This document shows positions 4,042 to 6,581 of a DNA stretch of 6,581 nt, piece after piece. A model generated the notes under the pieces. It did no database searches and had not been told where the DNA came from. It saw only the letters and a program-made list of their open reading frames with translations. The stretch comes from JAMXLO01 sp041487355 (GTDB lineage Bacteria > Pseudomonadota > Alphaproteobacteria > Acetobacterales > Acetobacteraceae). Location: NCBI GenBank assembly GCA_041487355.1, contig JBGPND010000256.1, positions 1 to 6,581 on the forward strand. The letters run 5' to 3'. Position 1 is the stretch's first letter, and every line of letters begins with the position of its first letter. Made by a program: the position numbers and the translations under genes.

Positions 4042-4902
4042 ATGCACTGGACCGATCGGCGTCAACGTTTTCGGGCTGTCCTCGCAGGGGATCGCTGCGT
4101 GCATCCGGGTTCGGTGTTCGACCCGATCTCGGCGCGCATCGCCGAGGAGCTGGGCTTCGAGGTCGGCATGTTCGCCGGCTCGATCGCGTCGTTCACCGTG
4201 CTCGGCGCACCCGACCTGATCGTGCTGACGCTGACCGAATTTGCCGAACAGGCGTACCGCATCAACCGCGCCGGCAAGCTGCCGCTGCTGGTCGATGCCG
4301 ATCATGGTTACGGCAATGCGCTGAACGTGATGCGCACGGTGCAGGAGCTGGAGACCGCCGGCGTGGCGGCGATGTGCATCGAGGACACGCTGCTGCCGAG
4401 GACCTATGGCGAGAAGAAGCCGAGCCTGATTTCCCTGGAAGAAGGCGTTGGCAAGATGCGCGCCGCGCTTGCTGCGCGCGAGGACCCGTCGTTCGTCATC
4501 GTCGGCCGCACCAGCGCGGCTGCCATGACCGGGACGGAGGATGCGGTCGCGCGTGCCAAGGCCTATGCCGAGGCTGGCGTCGATGCGCTGTTCTTCACCG
4601 GCGGCATGACGCGCGAGCAGCTCGATGCGATCGCCGGCGCGGTGAAGCTGCCGCTGATGCTCGGCGGGTCGGGCCGCGAACTGCAGGATCCCGATTATCT
4701 CGCAAGCCGCCGCGTGCGGATCGCGCTGCAGGGGCATCAGCCGTTCTCGGCCGCGGTGCAGGCGGTCTACAACACGCTGAAGGCGCTGCGGGAAGGAACC
4801 AAGCCCAGCGATCTGCAAGGCATCGCATCCGCGGAAACGATGCGCCGCGTCACGCGCGACGGCGACTACAAGAGCTGGACGGAGAGGTTCCTCGGGGGCT
4901 GA
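4042..4902 (+). CDS. Oxaloacetate decarboxylase, PEP mutase/isocitrate lyase superfamily
   Basis: The 286-residue protein has the superfamily layout of a TIM barrel: SVFDPISARIAEELGFE (24-40), AGS at 45-47, the metal-binding DADHGYGNALNVMRTV (85-100), EDTLLPR (114-120), GRTSA (155-159) and GHQPFSAAVQA (231-241). The DADHGYGN and ED-LLP segments and the late histidine (His232) match the P. aeruginosa PA4872 group, which decarboxylates oxaloacetate to pyruvate with a divalent metal. The Lys-Lys-Cys-Gly motif of isocitrate lyase and methylisocitrate lyase is absent, arguing against lyase activity. ATG 4042 has GGGGAA at 4030-4035 seven bases upstream; frames extending back to 3874 run through unrelated sequence. 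The enzyme is cytoplasmic. It probably shares a transcript with the upstream remnant and perhaps accA. Carboxyphosphonoenolpyruvate mutase-like annotations are common for relatives, but decarboxylase is the better fit. Confidence 0.88.
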   Translation: MHWTDRRQRFRAVLAGDRCVHPGSVFDPISARIAEELGFEVGMFAGSIASFTVLGAPDLIVLTLTEFAEQAYRINRAGKLPLLVDADHGYGNALNVMRTVQELETAGVAAMCIEDTLLPRTYGEKKPSLISLEEGVGKMRAALAAREDPSFVIVGRTSAAAMTGTEDAVARAKAYAEAGVDALFFTGGMTREQLDAIAGAVKLPLMLGGSGRELQDPDYLASRRVRIALQGHQPFSAAVQAVYNTLKALREGTKPSDLQGIASAETMRRVTRDGDYKSWTERFLGG

Positions 4903-4906
4903 TACA

Positions 4907-4988
4907 CCCCTCCCCGACCCTCCCCCGCTGCGCGGGAGTGGGGGCGCTGAACTCCCTCTCCCGCGCAGCGGGGGAGGGGTTGGGGAGG
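4907..4988. repeat. Large inverted repeat between convergent genes, likely two-way terminator
   Basis: A perfect 21-base arm at 4918-4938 (starting CCCTCCCCCGCTGCGC) is repeated in reverse complement at 4958-4978, with a 19-base loop. An outer pair, CCTCCCC (4909-4915) and GGGGAGG (4982-4988), extends the stem. Each arm can also fold on itself (CTCCC...GGGAG). It begins five bases after the decarboxylase stop and ends five bases before the thioesterase stop, so it likely ends or stabilises transcripts from both sides. C/G-rich repeats of this style (CTCCCC-GACC-CTCCCCCGC) recur between genes in many high-GC Proteobacteria; that is recollection, not a search. There is no T-run. Confidence 0.8.
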
Positions 4989-4992
4989 CGGC

Positions 4993-5460
4993 TCATCCAG
5001 GCATCGCGATACGCCGTCCGACGCCGTTCGGCAGCTTCTTGCCTGCACGCTCGCGCACCGCCGCCTGTATCGTTGCATGCAGATCGGCCGGGAACGGCGC
5101 GACGCGGCGCACCGACATGTCGATGTGCAACGCGATCAGCTCCTGCGCGGCGACACGGTGGCCGTCCTCGGCGTGGAACATCTCGTGGAAGTAGTGCAGC
5201 CGCTTGGTATCCGCGCCGAGCAGATGCGCCGTTACACGCACCCGCTCGCCCACCCGCACCTCGCGCTCATACAGCGTGTGCGTCTCCGCCGTGAACGTCG
5301 AGTTGCCGGTGGCGTCGCGATACGCCTGGCCAACGCCCAGCGCATCGTACAGCAGGTCCGTCGCCTGATCGAACAGCACGACATAATAGGCCAGGTTCAT
5401 ATGGCCATTGGCATCGATCCACTCAGGCAGGACCACGCCTTCGAGTTGCGGCAAATCCAT
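4993..5460 (-). CDS. Acyl-CoA thioesterase, 4-hydroxybenzoyl-CoA thioesterase-like (hot-dog fold)
   Basis: The 155-residue minus-strand protein starts at ATG 5460 and has the single hot-dog domain length. Residues 14-22, WIDANGHMN, are the catalytic signature (Asp16, with Asn18, Gly19, His20 and Asn22), followed by the long helix AYYVVLFDQATDLLYDALG. Strands with LYEREVRVGERVRVTAHLLG, then KRLHYFHEMFHAEDGHRVAA and IALHIDMSVRRVAPFP complete the fold. It hydrolyses a CoA thioester in the cytoplasm. Close family members act in carnitine/betaine breakdown (betainyl-CoA thioesterase) and general acyl-CoA hydrolysis; the substrate cannot be read here. The ribosome site is weak (CGGAAA before the ATG). 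The gene is divergent from the MFS exporter across 74 bases and convergent with the decarboxylase. Confidence 0.88.
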   Translation of the reverse strand: MDLPQLEGVVLPEWIDANGHMNLAYYVVLFDQATDLLYDALGVGQAYRDATGNSTFTAETHTLYEREVRVGERVRVTAHLLGADTKRLHYFHEMFHAEDGHRVAAQELIALHIDMSVRRVAPFPADLHATIQAAVRERAGKKLPNGVGRRIAMPG

Positions 5461-5534
5461 TGCGTTTCCGTGCGACTCCGCTGCGCGCCAGCTTGTTGAC
5501 GAAGCGGCACGGGGTCAAGCACACACGGGACACG
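5461..5534. promoter_or_regulatory. Divergent promoter region between thioesterase and MFS exporter
   Basis: The 74 bases hold an interrupted palindrome: GCTTG-TTGAC (5491-5500) on the left and GTCAA-GC (5514-5520) on the right. The TTGAC half-sites point in opposite directions, so each could be the -35 of a divergent promoter (TTGACG for the exporter, TTGACC for the thioesterase), or the whole could be a regulator site covering both. Neither has a good -10 at 17 bases. Regulation of both genes by one factor is inference. Confidence 0.35.
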
Positions 5535-6581
5535 ATGCGCCAGATACGAGTGAGCGACATGGAGGTGGCCGACGGGCTGCCGCCGCCCCAGCGGTGGCGT
5601 GCCATGCTCGCCGTCGCCATCGCGGTCGCCATGTCCGTGCTGGTCACTTCGATCGCCAACATCGCACTGCCCACCATCGCGCGCGACATGGACGTCACTC
5701 CCGCGGCGTCGATCTGGGTGGTGAACGCCTATCAGCTCGCGGTGACCGTGACGCTGCTGCCGTTTGCCTCGATGGGCGACATCTACGGTCACCGCCGGAT
5801 CTATGTCTGGGGTCTGGCGGTCTACACCGCCGCATCCCTGCTCTGCGCGCTGGCGCCATCGCTGCCGGTGCTGGTGATCGGGCGCGTGCTGCAAGGCTTC
5901 GGCGGCGCCGGCATCATGAGCGTGAACGGCGCACTGGTGCGCTTCATCTATCCACGCGATGCACTCGGACGGGGGATCGGTTTCAACGCATTGGTCGTCG
6001 CCGGTTCGTCCGCCGCGGGGCCGTCGGTGGCGGCGGCGATCATGTCGGTGCTGTCCTGGCCCTGGCTGTTCGCGCTACAGGTGCCGGCCGGCATGCTGGC
6101 GCTTTGGCTGGCGCACCGCTTCCTGCCGAGGACGCCGCTCGCCGGCCATCCGTTCGATCCGCTGAGCGCCGTGCTGAACGCCATCACCTTCGGGCTGTTC
6201 ATCACCGCGCTCGACGGCATTGGACGCGGTCAGGGACCGGCCACGGTACTGGTGGAATTCGCGGTCAGCATCGTCGTCGGCTGGCTCTTCGTGCATCGCC
6301 AATACACGCTGGCCGCGCCGATGCTGCCCGTCGACCTGTTCCGCCGCCCGGTGTTCGCGCTGTCGGTCGCCACCGCGATCTGCGCGCACGCGGCACAACT
6401 CATCGCCTTCGTGGCACTGCCATTCTACTTCCAGTACGTCGGCGGCCTGTCGCCGATCGAGATCGGCGTGCTGATCACGCCGTGGCCGGCCGCGCTGGTG
6501 ATCATGGCACCGATCGCCGGACGTCTGGCGGATCGGTACTCGGCGGGTCTGCTCGGCGGGTTCGGTCTTGCGGTGATGACG
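5535..6581 (+). CDS. DHA2-type MFS drug/solute exporter (open at right edge)
   Basis: ATG 5535 opens a frame of 349 codons that runs unbroken to the window edge, so the C-terminus is missing. It encodes about ten membrane helices after a 22-residue cytoplasmic start. Family landmarks are NIALPTIARDM (42-52), WVVNAYQLAVTV, motif A GDIYGHRR (81-88), motif B GRVLQGFGGAGIM (116-128), motif C-like GSSAAGPSVAA (157-167) and a second motif A-like AGRLADRY (328-335). The PMLPVDLFRRPVF segment (272-284) after the two extra central helices is typical of 14-helix DHA2 (EmrB/QacA) proton-driven exporters, usually around 460-500 residues. The conserved Asp of the helix-1 motif LDxTIVNVALP is replaced by Val37 (LVTSIANIALP). 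ATG 5559 is an alternative start. Ribosome site is weak (GGGA at 5527-5530). Substrate unknown. Confidence 0.9.
   Translation, partial: MRQIRVSDMEVADGLPPPQRWRAMLAVAIAVAMSVLVTSIANIALPTIARDMDVTPAASIWVVNAYQLAVTVTLLPFASMGDIYGHRRIYVWGLAVYTAASLLCALAPSLPVLVIGRVLQGFGGAGIMSVNGALVRFIYPRDALGRGIGFNALVVAGSSAAGPSVAAAIMSVLSWPWLFALQVPAGMLALWLAHRFLPRTPLAGHPFDPLSAVLNAITFGLFITALDGIGRGQGPATVLVEFAVSIVVGWLFVHRQYTLAAPMLPVDLFRRPVFALSVATAICAHAAQLIAFVALPFYFQYVGGLSPIEIGVLITPWPAALVIMAPIAGRLADRYSAGLLGGFGLAVMT

Noticed and set aside
4027..4818. 263-codon minus-strand frame opposite the oxaloacetate decarboxylase
   Set aside because: Antisense shadow with no domain pattern.
5397..5894. 165-codon minus-strand frame over the thioesterase start and the exporter
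   Set aside because: His/Asp/Arg-rich low-complexity frame, antisense to the clear membrane-helix pattern of the exporter.
1..6581. CRISPR array, tRNA, rRNA or insertion sequence
   Set aside because: No regularly spaced repeats, no cloverleaf or rRNA signature and no transposase were seen; XerD is the housekeeping type and not evidence of a mobile element.

Overview
The window is GC-rich chromosomal DNA from a proteobacterium. The neighbourhood (divergent aroK, a small membrane protein, xerD, then accA nearby) and the protein flavour suggest an alphaproteobacterium, most likely Acetobacteraceae or a close relative. This placement is inferred from gene order and protein similarity recalled from memory, not from a search.

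Layout. At 1-85 the first 28 codons of shikimate kinase (aroK) run out of the left edge on the minus strand. Facing away is a two-gene unit: a 47-residue single-helix membrane protein (175-318) and a tyrosine recombinase XerD (about 329-1213). The xerD start appears to be a CTG coupled to the stop of the small gene. From 1226 to about 2111 is a decayed insert: a REP-like two-hairpin repeat, the C-terminal half of an MFS transporter on the minus strand with two frameshifts, and the last ~45 codons of a TetR-type regulator on the plus strand. These look like the two outer ends of a divergent tetR/MFS pair whose middle was deleted. Next comes a leader region (2112-2321) with a possible FNR/FixK-type box, a 15-codon leader ORF with a strong ribosome site, and a short XRE regulator (2322-2543) overlapping that leader by ATGA. 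A small minus-strand ORF (2509-2724) overlaps the regulator tail to tail.

The core of the window is accA (2843-3799, acetyl-CoA carboxylase carboxyltransferase alpha subunit). It is followed by a possible 27-residue membrane peptide, a leftover C-terminus of a SnoaL-like cyclase, and an intact oxaloacetate decarboxylase of the PEP mutase/isocitrate lyase superfamily (4042-4902). A large perfect inverted repeat (4918-4978) separates this from a convergent 4HBT-type acyl-CoA thioesterase (4993-5460, minus). Divergent from the thioesterase is a DHA2-type MFS exporter (5535 to the right edge, plus), open at 6581.

How it fits together. AccA feeds fatty-acid synthesis, the thioesterase hydrolyses acyl-CoA-type thioesters, and the decarboxylase removes oxaloacetate to give pyruvate. 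All three act in central carbon/acyl metabolism, but nothing in the sequence proves a shared pathway. I see no defence system, CRISPR array, tRNA or rRNA. The most unusual parts are the fused gene remnants, the leader-ORF/XRE arrangement and the non-AUG xerD start; I do not see clear evidence of a wholly new multi-gene system.
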